A DNA stretch of 64,000 nt. Source: Membranipora membranacea (taxonomy: Eukaryota > Bryozoa > Gymnolaemata > Cheilostomatida > Membraniporidae). Below the pieces are notes generated by a model. The model had not been told where the DNA came from. It searched no databases and saw only the letters and a program-made list of their open reading frames with translations. Numbering within the stretch: position 1 is the stretch's first letter; every line of letters begins with the position of its first letter. The stretch spans positions 18,659,387 through 18,723,386 of the forward strand of contig OU612069.1 of NCBI GenBank assembly GCA_914767715.1, read 5' to 3'. The position numbers and the translations under genes were made by a program. Of this stretch, positions 10,170-23,053 are shown piece after piece.

Positions 10170-12490
10170 CAACATCCAATTGTTTAACATGGTTTTTACC
10201 TCTCGAGTTCTTCTTGTTAGTAACCATATTGATTACTTGCTCAAATTGAGATGTTTCCTTGATTTCTGTGTCAATAAAAGTTGTGAAAAAAATCATCATC
10301 CAATTGTGCAGGTATTATACCATATGCGATATGAGTAACACATGATTTTGCCCTAATTGGAACATATTATTTTCAGGAGCATATATAGTTTGATGTTCCA
10401 TTTTCAAAGTATCTTACTACAAATAATTTCATGGCATGTTTAGTTCATCATTAAACTGAGCAAAGCCCGAATAAAAATTTACTAGTTCGAATGAATGAAT
10501 GCGACCACTAACTACTTTCCACTCAAAGTGGTACAATAAGTCACTAGATGTTTCTTTCTTTCTAAACCTCTCAGACCTTGACTTGGCGTTACATAGTGGG
10601 ATAGGACTAAACCGAGATTTGTTCACATAGTGAAACATGCTGATTGTATTTGGTCTGTAGATATTGCCGGGAATGCCTTTACTCTGCACATCCCCCTCAA
10701 CGAATTATTAGGCTATTTCCAAAGTGATAGATGCCACTCTGGACCAAGACTTAGTTGCTGACCAAAGGATTAATACTATTGTTACTTTGAGCTTTTGTAC
10801 AATTTGGCAGTTGTCTGATTTATGTCAGTGTGGAGACAACTAATTACTGTGGTGGCTCTGATTGGCTCATAACAAAAAGTAATTCGAAGTCGACTCATGA
10901 CTCATGGGTAACCAGAAGATTTTCTTTTTGGTCGTATTGAACAACGGAGTGTTAAATTATTTCTTTCACTTCCATTTATATCTGCTCTTAGCAAATCTGT
11001 GATTTTATTACTCACAAATGAATGACAATGCTTCCTTGAGAATTACAGGTAGGTGATAGTCGACAGGCTCCGATGGGGTAGTTCAAAGATCACATGCTGG
11101 CTGGTTATGAGTTGTTATTGGTCCCCATAACATAAAAATTTGTTATAACACATTGAAGTTGAACCAAATTTATAGATTGAGATAGAGAAGCAGGTGCTGA
11201 GCTGCTATTAAAGATGTTGAAGCCTTTGGATGCATTTTTCCTTCTCTGTATGGTGAATGTAATAGGGTATCACTATGATAAAATATTTATTAGGGTATCA
11301 CCAAAGGTTGAATTAATATTTTGAAAAAACTGATTTTGAAACTTGACTTTACCTATTTGTTATCAAAGAAAATCGAATGCGGTGTCATTCTCCTGTTCAA
11401 GATATTGAACAATTATTAAACTGCTATACGAATGCAATCTAGTCAAATAGGGATTTCAAGTTCAAAGTATCAGGATTGCATCAAAATTTTGTCTGCGCTT
11501 TGATAGTAGCCTGTAAGTCGAACCAGTTTTGATGATGATGGCTGTATAATTTTCAAGGAGAATCATAAGGCGCTACTGTAGTAAAAGATTCCTGTTAAAG
11601 TAAAGAGGGACTCCAAAAAGGATTCTTTAAAAAGGATTAAATATGAAGGATATAAATCTGGCTGAGGTTCCAGGTCTTAGTGTGGAGAGAAGGGGCAGTG
11701 TGAGGGATGCTGTCTTGTGAAATCTGGTACCCCTACCCTACAGTTGGAGAATGGCCGGCATTCCATCAACCTAAACAATTTCTTCAATAGTATTACATAA
11801 GCACTGATGATAGTCCACATTTAAAACCACGCAGCAGGAAAATTTACATCAGTTTGTGTTATTGCTGGTAGGGGTTTGTCTTTGACTATGTATATGATTA
11901 TGAGGTTGATGACCATTAAAACAAATCTTACAACCAATGTTTTGTGCGTTTCCCAACTGGAAACCATGATTCATAATTTCCATTTTTAAATGGTTCCATA
12001 TGCAGAAAAATTCAAGTTCAAAAGTGAAAGTAATAAAACAACAAAATATCTCTAAATTCTGATCAGGATTGAGCTGAATGGAGAACAAGAAATATGTTAC
12101 CAAGAGATGGTTACATAGGCGCAAGCAACCGTTTAACTGTAGTTAATACTGATTGTTTTTTGGGTAAATGCTTGTACTTTGATAATGACGTGACGTAGAA
12201 ATCAAATATTATGTTAAAAAAAAAATAATATGAACTTTATTGAACCGATCAGTGCAAAGAAGCAAATAAGATCATGTTTTACAATGTTTTAAATCAAATT
12301 GACTAAGAGACAAGGTAGCGAACAATGAATATAGGATGCTACATGCCTATACTCAAAAAAGAAAAATAATTTCTGTTGGTCAGGATTAAAAAATAAAAGA
12401 TGTGAAGTTAAAAATATTTATGAAATAGACTTCTAGCTAAGAGTGATGTTCGGCTTGTCGGTCGGGCTTGCTTTTGATGATATCTGCCTG
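10170..12490. other. Gene-poor stretch, partly a diverged copy of 20.3-21.8 kb
   Basis: Short matches (for example around 10,815-10,845 to 21,110-21,135, and 11,498-11,525 to 21,712-21,740) show this is an old, diverged copy of the segment upstream of the TDPH block at 20 kb. An open minus-strand frame at 10,429-10,689 has no support beyond being open. I see no other gene or clear element before the LINE. Confidence 0.5.
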
Positions 12491-12534
12491 TGGTGATAAT
12501 GGGCAGGTACGAATGTAACGGATGGCTTACATTG

Positions 12535-14345
12535 CTACGCAGCTTAGTAATTGTAGAACATGAGCCTTGTAAAATAGTAACAAACTCTGTGCCCTTACAC
12601 CAGCTTTCTTCAGACGAATTATGGCATGTATCGCGCCTCTTGATTTCTCAATGACTTTTTCCACATGCGATGAAAAATCGATGTTATTGATTTTGATAGG
12701 CGTTGTGCTTATGGTTTTCTGGAGAGTGAATGAACAAGTCATTGATTTACTAGTGTTCAGCAGCATTGAATTTGTTTCACACCAGCTTGCAGCGAAGCTA
12801 GTGGCCATCTGCAATGGATTGTCTGAAATAATGATGCTTGCATTTCGTGATGTGATACGGTAGTGCCATCGGCATAATTGATATACTCCATTGATGGGTT
12901 GAGGTCGTATACGAAAGCATTCCACAAAAGTAGGCCCAGTATAGTTCCTTGGGGCACTCCAATGCGGCATAGTTGGTAGTCTGATAGATGGTTTTGGAAT
13001 TTTACACATTGTCGTTGGTTGGAGAAAAAACTCCGATCTATTCCCATCAGATAGGGATGAAGGTTCAGGTCCAGCAGTTTTCTTACCACTAAGTCGGGCT
13101 TCATCCGGTCAAATTCTCAACTGAAATCCGGTAATAGGGATTGTACAGCTAGCGTGTCCCAATTGTCAAGATTTTTCACTATGTCGGCTGATAACTTTAC
13201 CAGTGCGTCTGTTGTACCAACATTCTTGGTGTAAGCAAACTGATGGTGTAGTACTGGAAGCTCTAGTTTGATGCGGGATGACAGTATACTCTCAGCTATT
13301 TTTCCGATGTGGAAAAGCAAGGATATTGGACGTAACTCTTTGAGAGGTGATTTGACCTTTTTTTAGCGGTGATTCCTCAGCCTATTTCCAATAATCTTGA
13401 AATTCACCAGTATGAATAACTTTGTTGATGATATGAGCTATGGGTTCGCTTAGCACATGGGAGTTATTACGAGATATCCAGCTTGTGTAGTCATAGGAGT
13501 ATGTTGCTTTGTGTGTATTTATTTCTGGCAGATGGTGGTATACCTCCAATTATGGAGTTATTACAGGTATGTCTATGTGGTTGGCAGGCAGACTAGGAAA
13601 ATTGAGTGAGCCATTGGTCATTCGTACACACTAAAGGGGCATTCATAGGGTTCGCCTGTTTCTCTTCAGTCAATTCTTTGATGTTATGCCACCATCGCTT
13701 ACTCCCGTGAAGTGTGTTATTGATTTTTTCATTTGTTCTGTTGGTGAGCCGCTGTTTTAGTTGTGATGAGAGTTGTTTAGACAGAAACTTCCATACTGGG
13801 TTCTTTTTTCGGTAGGCTCTGATTTTCGCACTTCTTAGCTTTCTGATCAGCGGTGATGTCAGCTCAGGTTTGTTGCGAGGCACCCTGATACGCTTCAGTG
13901 GGCAATGTTTCTCAAACACTGATTTGACCTTGAGTTGAAATCTTTCCACTTGAGTGTAAACTGAGTCACTTGCTTAACAACCAACCAGTCCGCAGAAGAC
14001 AACTCCTCGCTGATTTTTATATTACTTGATGGAGTGATATCACGTTTGTCGATGGTTACATAATTTGACAGTCTTGCTCGCATAGAAAATTGGACTCCGA
14101 TGGCACAGTGGTCATTACAAAGGATTGGGGGAAGTTTGAGACAACCTAAGTTGACATATTCTTCTTGATCAGTGAATATCATGTCCAAATGGGCATCACC
14201 GCGAGTGGGAAAATCAACAATCTGAGATACTGGTAGCAGCGTTGCTATGTCTGCTGTGCAAAGATCATTAAAGTCACCACACGTGAAAAGTTTAGCATCT
14301 GGGTATGACTGTAGATGTTTAGAGGCACTGGCGATTATATGATCA
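12535..14345 (-). mobile_element. Truncated CR1/Jockey-type LINE, copy 1
   Basis: Minus-strand pieces in order are the C-terminal part of an AP-like endonuclease (GDFND, DFPTRG, NDHCAIGV, about 13,895-14,345), a basic linker (FEKHCPLKRIRVPRNKPEL), then reverse transcriptase (FAYTKNVGTTDAL, GVPQGTILG, YADG). Frames are broken by several shifts and a 63-bp in-frame deletion relative to copy 2. The catalytic YADD box reads YADG (12,865-12,876), so the enzyme is dead. The 5' junction with non-LINE DNA at about 14,340 is the same as in copy 2. Confidence 0.88.
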
Positions 14346-14717
14346 TTGCTATCTGCACTTTGAGACAGTGTTGGAAACACTGTATTGATTGCAAAGTATA
14401 TATGCTTATTGTAATTTTAGTTATGTACACAATGCTAGTAATTGTACAATGGACAATGGTGTTCTTTATTATTAATTATATTGAATCAATAGGCATCAAG
14501 TGCCATGTATAATTGATTATCCAAGTGTCGGATACATAGGAGCTCAATTTGATTGTATTTACTAACGTGATGCACTCATCCGAAAATTAAAGCAAATCAA
14601 AATGATTTATTGTATCTGAACATCAACTAGATAAAGTGTCATCAATTTACTGACATATTAAATGTGAGAAAAAGATCATGAGTGAAATTTAGAGCATGTC
14701 TTTAGTAACAAATGATT

Positions 14718-15020
14718 TCACAAAATGGCACATCCGGAACTGCTACATTTACAGGCTCTGAGATACTGTCCGTTGTTGTAGACATACACTGGGTCAACGG
14801 GCGATGCACTGACACCACCACAACTACCGCATCTATAAAAATGCATGAATATGGTACATACCGAATCAAATAAGTTGCGACGTGTAACTAAATTAAAAAC
14901 TAAATTGTGTTGATGACATAATTATAACAAGTTATCTTGACATTAGTTATCATGATAACAATTTATCTTAACCACATATCTCAGACATCCTACCTGGGTC
15001 CTGTATATGAGTCCGTGTAA
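14718..15020 (-). pseudogene. Five-cysteine peptide gene copy E, leader deleted
   Basis: The module exon 14718-14832 is fully open (CGSCGGVSASPVDPVYVY, then ACKCSSSGCAIL). The leader exon has lost about 75 bases, including the splice acceptor and start region, when compared with copy H at 46 kb. Only the 3' part, encoding about NYTDSYTGP with its GTAGG donor at 14,994, remains. The TATA-like box has drifted to TATTAAAA (15,274-15,281). It is the inverted counterpart of H. Confidence 0.65.
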
Positions 15021-15273
15021 TTTGGATAGTTGATCCATAATATGCAAATCAATTTGGATCAAATATTATGTCACAATAATTACACTCTCTACTGTTCCTT
15101 GTTCTATTCATTATCTTGGGTGAAAAAAATCTACAATAAAAACATTGTATTTAGTAAAATCATAAAAAAATTGTACATTTGTACACTTTATCATACTTAA
15201 ATACCTACAAATTTGTGCTGACACCGTGTCCACTGTCGGTAACTATAATGTTGGTATCCCATCATTGCTTTCT

Positions 15274-15281
15274 TTTTAATA
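15274..15281 (-). promoter_or_regulatory. Weakened TATA relic of copy E
   Basis: TATTAAAA stands where intact copies have TATAAAAG or TATATAAA. The same change occurs in copy H at 45,742-45,749, so it precedes the E/H duplication. Confidence 0.4.
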
Positions 15282-16044
15282 CCGGGTACGTGGTTTTCGA
15301 GTTTGGCATATACCGATTTTCTTCTCCCAGCTTCCGTTCCCAATGCTAAGTTGAGTTGATCACGGACAGATAAGAAACACCCACAACTGAAATATTGTGG
15401 TGTGGTTTCCTGAGGCTATGGTGAGTCAACATTTCTGCTGATGTCAGAATTTCTAAGTAAAATACGATGTTAGCTTATTCATTGTCCACTAAACCCATGC
15501 CACATCCTGTAACAGATAGGATTTATCTTCATGGAATTGCCAAATTCAGTAATGCAAATTTTTTCAATTATGTATCAAACCATCATTGGAATATATTATC
15601 ATTATTATAAACTGAACTGATGTTACTCATGCAAAATATTATCATAAAAACTGAACTGATGTTAGTCAAAGCAAATCAATAAACTAAATTTTCCAGTCTA
15701 TTCAGACAAAGAGATTTCCTATTGTGAACATGCTTTTGGATTTCAATCTAATTGATTTCGGCCAACCTAAACATTGTACACTGGAGTTTGCATGATATTG
15801 TGAGAATACGATAATAAGCTCGGGAAAACACAATCACATGTTCCGTCTCTTTTCAAGGAAATTCATAATTCCATTCTAAACGTGCTATAAAAAGTAGGGT
15901 TAGGAAATAATATTTTCACATATATAATATTGAATCATCCTGCCTAGAAATAAATGAGGATTTATTAGTGAGGTTGTTTCTAATGTCATCAATTAAAAGT
16001 GAACACCCGCTGCAAGCTGATGGACGGAGAAAAAGAGGTATTTT

Positions 16045-16370
16045 TTCTCATGTCAATTATTGCTGCCTAATCAATCAACTGAAACTGCAACTTCATCATT
16101 TGATTCAGGTATTTATTTGTACAACACATCAAAACATTCCAGTAAAAGGTCATCATTTTTGACTAAAAAGAAATTCTGAGTAAGGTATTTTGGCGAAGAA
16201 TAGGACGCCGACATTTTGGTGAATACTGATTCACCCCAGCTGTGACAAATTAAATCTTAGTGATTGTTAGTCACTGGCTTCAAGATTGGTTTTCAAACGC
16301 AACTGTTGATCTCTAGATCATGGGGATGATCAGCCTTCAAACAGGATAAGCGTTAGTCTCCAAATCGTTC
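16045..16370. repeat. Direct repeat, first unit
   Basis: About 325 bp shared with 16,766-17,092 in the same orientation, starting CTCATGTCAATT and including ACGCCGACATTTTGGTGAAT. The two units lie 720 bp apart with unrelated sequence between. No ORF is conserved beyond short frames. The origin is unknown. Confidence 0.75.
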
Positions 16371-16765
16371 AATAAGGGTCTTTCACTCCACATGGTGTCC
16401 CAATGACACTCTTTCCACTCTATCTACAACCATAGAAAACAAAATGTGAGTACAGACATGTAGGGTGGTAAACGGGGAGGCTGGAGGGTTTTTCAATATT
16501 CTGAGCTCCACTGTCACTTGATCAGAGGTAAAGCAATGAAAGGAAGGTAATGACCTTTGCACCTCAATATGTATGTAGTTGGTTAGCCAATCAGGACCAC
16601 ATACCAGACTTCAAAGTAGGTTTTTAGACATTAGTCTACATGGACTGTGCTCCATTACAGACACGCATATCAGGAGGGGGGGGGCTGTGAATCAAGGAGG
16701 GCCAACTCCAAAATGTACAACAATTTAAATCTAAAAAATCCATTTTGCAAAAATAATGTTAATTT

Positions 16766-17092
16766 TTTCTCATGTCAATTCTTGCTGCCTAATCAATCAA
16801 CGGGCTGCAACTTCATCATTTTTATTCAGGTATTTATTTGTACAACACATCAAAACATTCCTGTAAAAGGTCATCATTTTTGAATAAAAATAATTCTGAG
16901 TAAGGTATTTTGGCGAAGAATAGGATGCCGACATTTTGGTGAATACCGATTCACCCCAGCTGTGACAAATTAAATCTTAGTGATTGTAAGTCACTGGCTT
17001 CAAGATGGGTCTCCAAACGCAACTGTTGACCTCTAGATCGTGGGGATGATCAGCCTTTAAACAGAATAAGTAGTAGTCTCTAAATCATTTAA
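16766..17092. repeat. Direct repeat, second unit
   Basis: Second unit of the pair, with scattered substitutions and a few indels relative to 16,045-16,370. The similarity falls away after ATCATTTAAATG. Confidence 0.75.
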
Positions 17093-17382
17093 ATGAATCT
17101 GACTCCCAAATTGTGTCACATGAGACTTTGCTAGGGGAAAATCCAGCCATAAAATCTCAGGCAATTTTTAGTGGTAACGAAGAAATTTCCTTCGATTTTC
17201 CCCCATAACTTTGCACTATGTCACAGTGGTCTTGATAAGTTTCCGTTAGTTTTTAACGTTATATCATCTTTTGTCACCAACAAATTGTGCCAGTCAAAAC
17301 CAATATCGTACTGGAAAGTAACCAGCTTCCTAGAGTGGAAATCCTTTGGCTTAAATGGTCATTTTGGGCCAGAGTTTACTGA

Positions 17383-19121
17383 CTAAGAAAACCGGACCAG
17401 CCAATTTGAGGTGGTGAAAGTTTCAAAATTTTCGAACAGATATTCTGTTAGATGAACAACCTTGTCTGTTGAATCGTCGATAGGCACCATAGATATGATG
17501 CCATAGTCAGCCACTTCTGTTTGCAAGCTAAAGTGCATGCTGTTTTGTTGAAATGTCTTGATCTTTCCTGTAAATGTGAAAGTTAGACACAATAGTCGAT
17601 TTTTATAAATTGTCAAATTTGACATCAAAACACAGGCACTCTGGTTTGTAGTGCAGTACCAATAGGTGGCAATTGCCCCATCTAGCGAGAGGAACATGGT
17701 TCAGTATCACGGTGTACAAAACACATCCCAAGTGGGTTCGTTGGGTGAAGAGTAGAAATAAATTTTTTGTCTTCTTATTCAATGGCACAATTGACTCCCC
17801 GTATCCCGTCAATTTGAGACAAGGACTGTGTGCATGTTTTTAACTTTATAATTTCATCACTGTGAAAACGGCATTGTGGGAAACTTGTTTGTCAAATAAC
17901 ATGATCATGTACGTAATCTCAATATCTCAATACTTTTGATCTCACAAGGAGAGGAAAATCATTTCAAAGCATATGACTAGAGGTTGATGTAACTTTATAT
18001 TTCAATTGTACCATCCAGTATGTTAATGATGGGAGCCGTTGAACAGTACATAGCTTTATTTGTGAGTGCTGATTGTCATGTGTTTGCAGTTCCAGGAAGA
18101 ATATCCGATGCTTTCTGTCCTGGTCAATCAGTGGAATGAAATAACAAATCAACCATAGTCCATCTTATTGCAAAGATATCTCTGCACTTCTGCCAAATAA
18201 ACAGAAAAGGCAGTAAAATGTGTACAATACAGTTGTTTTCCAGGACAAAATTTAAACAAGGAGTTCAAGTCTGTAGTTGTGCTCCCTGGTAACTGGGAAA
18301 ATTCAAAAACCGTAGTCTGTGCATGAAATCCTATGGCCAGTTTTTCAATCGCATATAATGAAAGGAAATCAGATTTCCAAAGTGTATATACACTTAAGAA
18401 CAATTTGCAAAATTATCTTATCGAATTACTACCCACATTGCTATGTTTGTTTGCAGTGAGAACATCACGAGCTCATCCTCTGTCTGTATAAAGATGCCAG
18501 CGATTCTGGCCTTTCACCTTTCTCCTCAATCATTTCCCTGTTGGTGTGCATTACGCAATACAAATTTTAACATAATTTGTAAAGGCTTTTTTTTGCTTCA
18601 TCTTTAATACATCCTTGATTAAAATCACGTTACCGGGAAAGGACCCAATATTTTATGCTCATAGGCACTTTATATTGCATCTGTACTGATCCAAAAAAGA
18701 AATTATTCAAATCACCGGCTGTCAAAGTCTAAAACAATATACTAACATATGGAGTACAATTCAAAGACTTGACAGGTAAAAATTAAGATTTTCGCAGTAC
18801 ATGTGATGAAAAGCATCCTACAATTGGGTCTTTCATTACATTTCGACACTTAATGCAGTCAGCAAAAATTTTGGATCTGGGGCCCAATGCTATCAGCAAT
18901 CAACACATAAATCTGGTTTTTCCGCCTTTGGTCTGGTTTTGTGATGATGACCCATCTTGGCAAAGTAAATATATACTTCCGCTTGAAAAACTTGGGCTAA
19001 ACGCCACAGTTTGCTTCAACGGCGAAAATTGTTCACTATCACTGCCATTTGTGCCCAGAATTAGTTTCGCAGACGCCATTCCATGCAAAAATGAATTTAA
19101 TGTACCATTGTTAATGACCAC
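17383..19121 (-). pseudogene. Possible broken multi-exon gene, unrecognised
   Basis: Several open minus-strand pieces follow one another: 18,900-19,121, 18,149-18,403, 17,964-18,152 and 17,383-17,812, overlapping in different frames. The pieces have protein-like composition (for example GKQLYCTHFTAFSVYLAEV and ATYWYCTTNQSACVLMSN), which suggests an old extracellular-type coding sequence now frameshifted. I found no consistent splice sites joining them, and no family is recognised. Chance ORFs are a fair alternative. Confidence 0.25.
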
Positions 19122-20097
19122 CTTAATGTTAATTGTTAATGTACCATCTTAATGAATCCAAACATCACACAATAAGCCTTAAATTCCATAAACATTGGAA
19201 AATGCTGCCATAAAAAGAAGTCAAAGTCAGCCACCTATGAGAGCTGGCCAATAACGATACAAAATTTCTACAAAATCCCTTTTAAACGTACATGGTTAGT
19301 GGCAATTGCATGGTACACATTCATTTGTGTAGGATATGGCAAACTTTCGCACCAACTTTGCACCGGGAAGGCTATTGTACCTGGCAAGCTATTGTACCTA
19401 GCAAAGCTTTCGCACCTGACACACTTTTTTTCCAACTCGGCAAACTAACTGGTAAATGACACCTGCTCCACAGATTCTCCTCTATTAAACATTCAATTGT
19501 CTGCAATGGTGGTGACTTAAATTCAAATTGGCCAGTTTTTTTCACATCCTATCAAATTTTGTTTTTGTTTTAAAGTATGGCTCTTTGCGCCAGCTTCATA
19601 GCATTCATGAGCTGTTTTGTTAGGCCCAGGTAATTCTATACCTTTAAACCGAAAGCCTTCCAAGTCAATTTATTTTAGTGTTTAGCTAGCTACACAGGTC
19701 TCGCTTAACAGCTTAGCAACCAAACCCAAATTAAAGGCGGGCCAATGAATGCAACAATTGGACAAATGATCTGGACTTTGTTTGGAAGATCACCTATACA
19801 GTAAAACTATAAAACTCTGCCTGCGATAACACTATGTTCGCTTGTAAAGAGAATTAACAGCACTTATGCTTATGCTATCGAGAATTTATGTGCTGGCCCC
19901 TAGATATTTTGTAACCAGCGGAAAAAGGGGGGAATGTGCCATTCCATAGTTCATTTGGTCTGCATGCTATCACACTAGATTTGCTTGTACAGAGGATAGA
20001 AAGCACTTATGCTACAGGGATATTAGAGCCAATTTCATAGCTCATTGGTATTCCGTATCCTAGCAGAGAGCAGATATAATAGACATTTGAGCTAGCA

Positions 20098-20290
20098 TGT
20101 TTTATTGACAGGTGCTGAAAGTGTCAGGGTGTTGAAGAATATGATAACCAGCAGCCAATCTACCAGAGAAGGTACAATCAGCATACAGGGAAGATGGCCT
20201 TCATGAGGGTTTGTGTGTGTGATAGCAGCAACAGGTAACTGAAGTAACAGCGAAAGTCCAAGCGTAGTGAAGATTTGATATTAATTAAAA
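20098..20290 (-). repeat. Conserved TDPH block, copy 3
   Basis: Nearly identical to the inverted copy at 40,806-41,005. The conserved frame (HTNPHEGHLPCMLIVPSLVD) ends NKTC followed by TAG but has no start codon. A second open frame across the same bases also lacks an ATG start (LDFRCYFSYLLLL). Confidence 0.45.
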
Positions 20291-20779
20291 ATATTGTATT
20301 GTTTAACATGATCTTCGCTATTCCTGATTTCTTTTTAGTTACAATATTGATTCCTCGCACAAATTGAATTATTTTATGTTCAGATGACTTCTATTTTTTT
20401 ACTTTTGAGAAATGCGCTTGTGATAAAAATAAATTGTAAATTGTGTAGTTTTTATGTCATGCTATTTTTTCGTGATTTATCCTTCAGTTTCACCTTCTTC
20501 ATCAGCAGCATATTGTGATCTGTACATTCGAAAGTGTCGGCACGTATCATTTATCAGTAAGAACATACCTGGCATAAAATTTAACCAGTTTAGAATACAA
20601 TGCATGTGACCTCCAACAACTTACTATTTATAATGCAATAAGCAATCAAGGTGAAAATATCTGTGAGTTTTTGTAACCTAAAGCTTTTATTCAAAATTAT
20701 CTGAAATCAGGCCCTTGCAATGTTTCTGCTTTATAGTATAATAGTCGTAAGATCTGGTTCTGATGAACTTTTGGTAGGA

Positions 20780-20787
20780 TATAAAAG
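20780..20787 (+). promoter_or_regulatory. TATA box ahead of a short MTIM ORF
   Basis: TATAAAAG in GGATATAAAAGGGAGGGAGG, 54 bases before an ATG. The box and its surroundings are conserved in the inverted copy at 40,310-40,317 (minus). Confidence 0.5.
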
Positions 20788-20840
20788 GGAGGGAGGCACC
20801 AATGGTGGCAAATTCGTGCCTATCATACTGCAGAAAGAAC

Positions 20841-20954
20841 ATGACTATTATGGCCAGGACAAGACCAAAATATGTTGCCGCAGATTTTGATTGCTTTTGT
20901 TTTCGTAAAATTTTCCATATTTTGAAGGGTGAGATGCCACTTTTTAGTCAATGA
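20841..20954 (+). CDS. Putative first coding exon, MTIM ORF copy 1
   Basis: The ORF starts MTIMARTRPKYVAADFD and is 37 codons long if unspliced. A good donor (GG/GTGAGA at 20,938-20,939) lies within it, so it is more likely a first exon of about 98 coding bases. The inverted copy at 40,149-40,256 keeps the start, the frame and the donor, and differs after the donor, as expected for intron sequence. Downstream exons were not identified, and the family is unknown. Confidence 0.4.
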   Translation: MTIMARTRPKYVAADFDCFCFRKIFHILKGEMPLFSQ

Positions 20955-21791
20955 CTTCAATGTAGACAAAGGATTTATCTACTAGTTATCCTCTTGGTAT
21001 ACTGAATTAGCTCACACCGAAAGGTAATTAAACTACAACATGTGTAAAAAAAGTATTGCTATAACGTGATACAATGTTAACCTCAAATCCTGCCAAAAAG
21101 ATTGGGAGTGGTCTGATTTATGTCAATGTGGAGACAATCACCCATTGTGTTGGCATTCAAAGTAAACTTATCATTATGGCACGACCAACAAAGTTTCTTT
21201 TTTTTCCATTGGTCAACGGTGTGTTTAATTATTCCATTCAATTTCTTTCTATTCTATCTGCTTCTGCTCTCATTAAATCTTGACGTTACTGAAAGACTTC
21301 AAAGGGGAAATCGGCAGATTATAATCTTGCCAGTTATCAGTTTATCGCTCCTGTATTAAATTAGACTTTAAAATAAGCCGTTATATACAAGAGAACACAC
21401 TGAGGTTGAATCTCATTTCAATATTCCATTTTTATGTCAAAACTCATTGCGCTGATATCAACAACAGGCTTGTCAATTTTGCTTATGTAAGTGCCTATAG
21501 GTGTAGGTATGGAAATTGCCTCTGGGCTGCTATTGCCATTTTCAAAGCCACTTTTTCAATATTTTGGAAGGAGAATGATTGACTCAAAAATCGTTCAGGC
21601 AATTGGAGACAAGCTTAGGAATCATGTAAAACATGATATTTAGATTAATCAAAATAGATATGGAGAGTTCAAATTTCGAGGATCGGATTGAAGATTTGTA
21701 TTGTTTGCGCTCAGATAGTAGCCTGTAAGTCAAACAAGTCATAGATCTAAGAGCCAACTCAATAGACAAAAAATACGGCAGCGCGACAACT

Positions 21792-22092
21792 TTGTCTCGA
21801 GCCAAACTTAGCCCGAGTCAAACCTAGCCCGAGCCAAACTTAGCCCGAGCCAAACTTAGCCCGAGCCAAACTTGTCCCGAGCCAAACTCGTCCCGAGCCA
21901 AACTTAACCCGAGCCAAACCCGTCCCGAGCAAAACTTAGCCCGAGCAAAACCTAGCCCGAGCAAAACCTAGCCCGAGCCAAACTCGTCCTGAGACAAACC
22001 CAGCACGAGTCAAACTTAGCCTGAGCCAACCTTGCCCCGAGCCAAACTTAGCCCGAGCCAAACTTATCCCGAGTCAAACTTAGCCCATGTGA
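21792..22092. repeat. 16-bp tandem repeat array (CGAGCCAAACTTAGCC)
   Basis: About 18 units of a 16-bp word with point variants (GTCCCGAGCCAAAC and similar). The period is not a multiple of three, so the array is not a peptide repeat. The same word occurs in the reverse orientation at 25,545-25,672. Confidence 0.9.
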
Positions 22093-22529
22093 ACTGTTTG
22101 TTTGCTATATCTTCAAGCGATACTAATCAGATCGAGCATGTGGTTCGGCTCGGGGCTGCCCCCGAGGCTTTGCTAAATACTGTTAGATTTTGTTTGAGGC
22201 TAATTGCAGTTCATTTTCTTTTACAGATGCAGAAGAACAAACAGAAACCGGATGTGTATTTCATAATTAGACTTTTCATTACTGTTCACGAATAAAATGA
22301 TACAACGTATTCATGTGTATTATTATTGGTATCTGTGCTGTCTTTCTTGATCTGTGCTGGCTCTTCAGTCTTGATTCTTCTTTAGCTGCAAAAGAGAAGC
22401 AAATTCATACGCTATAAGTAAATGTGGTAATTCCAGTTTGTAAAATCAAAGGAATGAGATTAAAGATCTCACCTGCTTTGCTTCAATGATGGGGAGTTAT
22501 CTCCTCTTCACCTCCGGAGAGGCAACTCC

Positions 22530-22945
22530 TAGATTTCTGATACTACGGGATTAAACCCGGTCTAGTACTTCAGGATTTCTCCTGGTATTCTGCTGCTACC
22601 TCGGGATTGAACCCAGTCAAGTACTTCAGGATTTCTCCTGCTACCTCGGGATTGAACCCAGTCAGGTACTTCAGGATTTCTCCTGGTATTCTGCTACCTC
22701 AGTATTTAACCTGGTCTCCTAACTAGGGCCTAAACCCGGTACTTCAGGCCTGAACCTTGTCACCTTCCTCGGGATTAAACCCGGTCTCGTACCTCAGGAT
22801 TTAACCTGGTCTCCTACCTAGGGCCTAAACCTGGTACTTCAGGCCTAAACCTGGTCACCTACCTCGGGATTAAATCCGGTCTCGTACCTCAGGATTTAAC
22901 CTGGTCTCCTACCTCGGGCATAAACCCGGTACCTGCTGCTGAGAA
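22530..22945. repeat. Tandem array of about 24-bp units
   Basis: Units resemble TACCTCGGGATTAAACCCGG, each with an internal near-palindrome (GGATTAAACC / GGTTTAATCC type). About 17 degenerate units are present. No coding content is evident. Confidence 0.85.
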
Positions 22946-23053
22946 GGTCTGCTATAAGTGATACTATGTATCTGCCACTCCCGAGGGTCGTATAGTGACT
23001 GTTCTGCGCTGGTCGGATTGCCTATATTAAGCTGCTGGCTGCAAGTCACAATC

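Noticed and set aside
12621-12863. Plus-strand ORFs over the LINE (also 37,371-37,670, 14,315-14,512 and 39,174-39,371)
   Set aside because: Antisense shadows of the reverse transcriptase and of the junction region.
20178-20360. 60-aa ORFs over the TDPH block (also 40,736-40,918 and 40,912-41,094)
   Set aside because: All three frames are nearly open and none keeps a start in all copies, so I annotated the block as a repeat instead of a gene.
22530-22945. CRISPR-like array
   Set aside because: The units are contiguous with no unique spacers of constant length, and the context is clearly eukaryotic.
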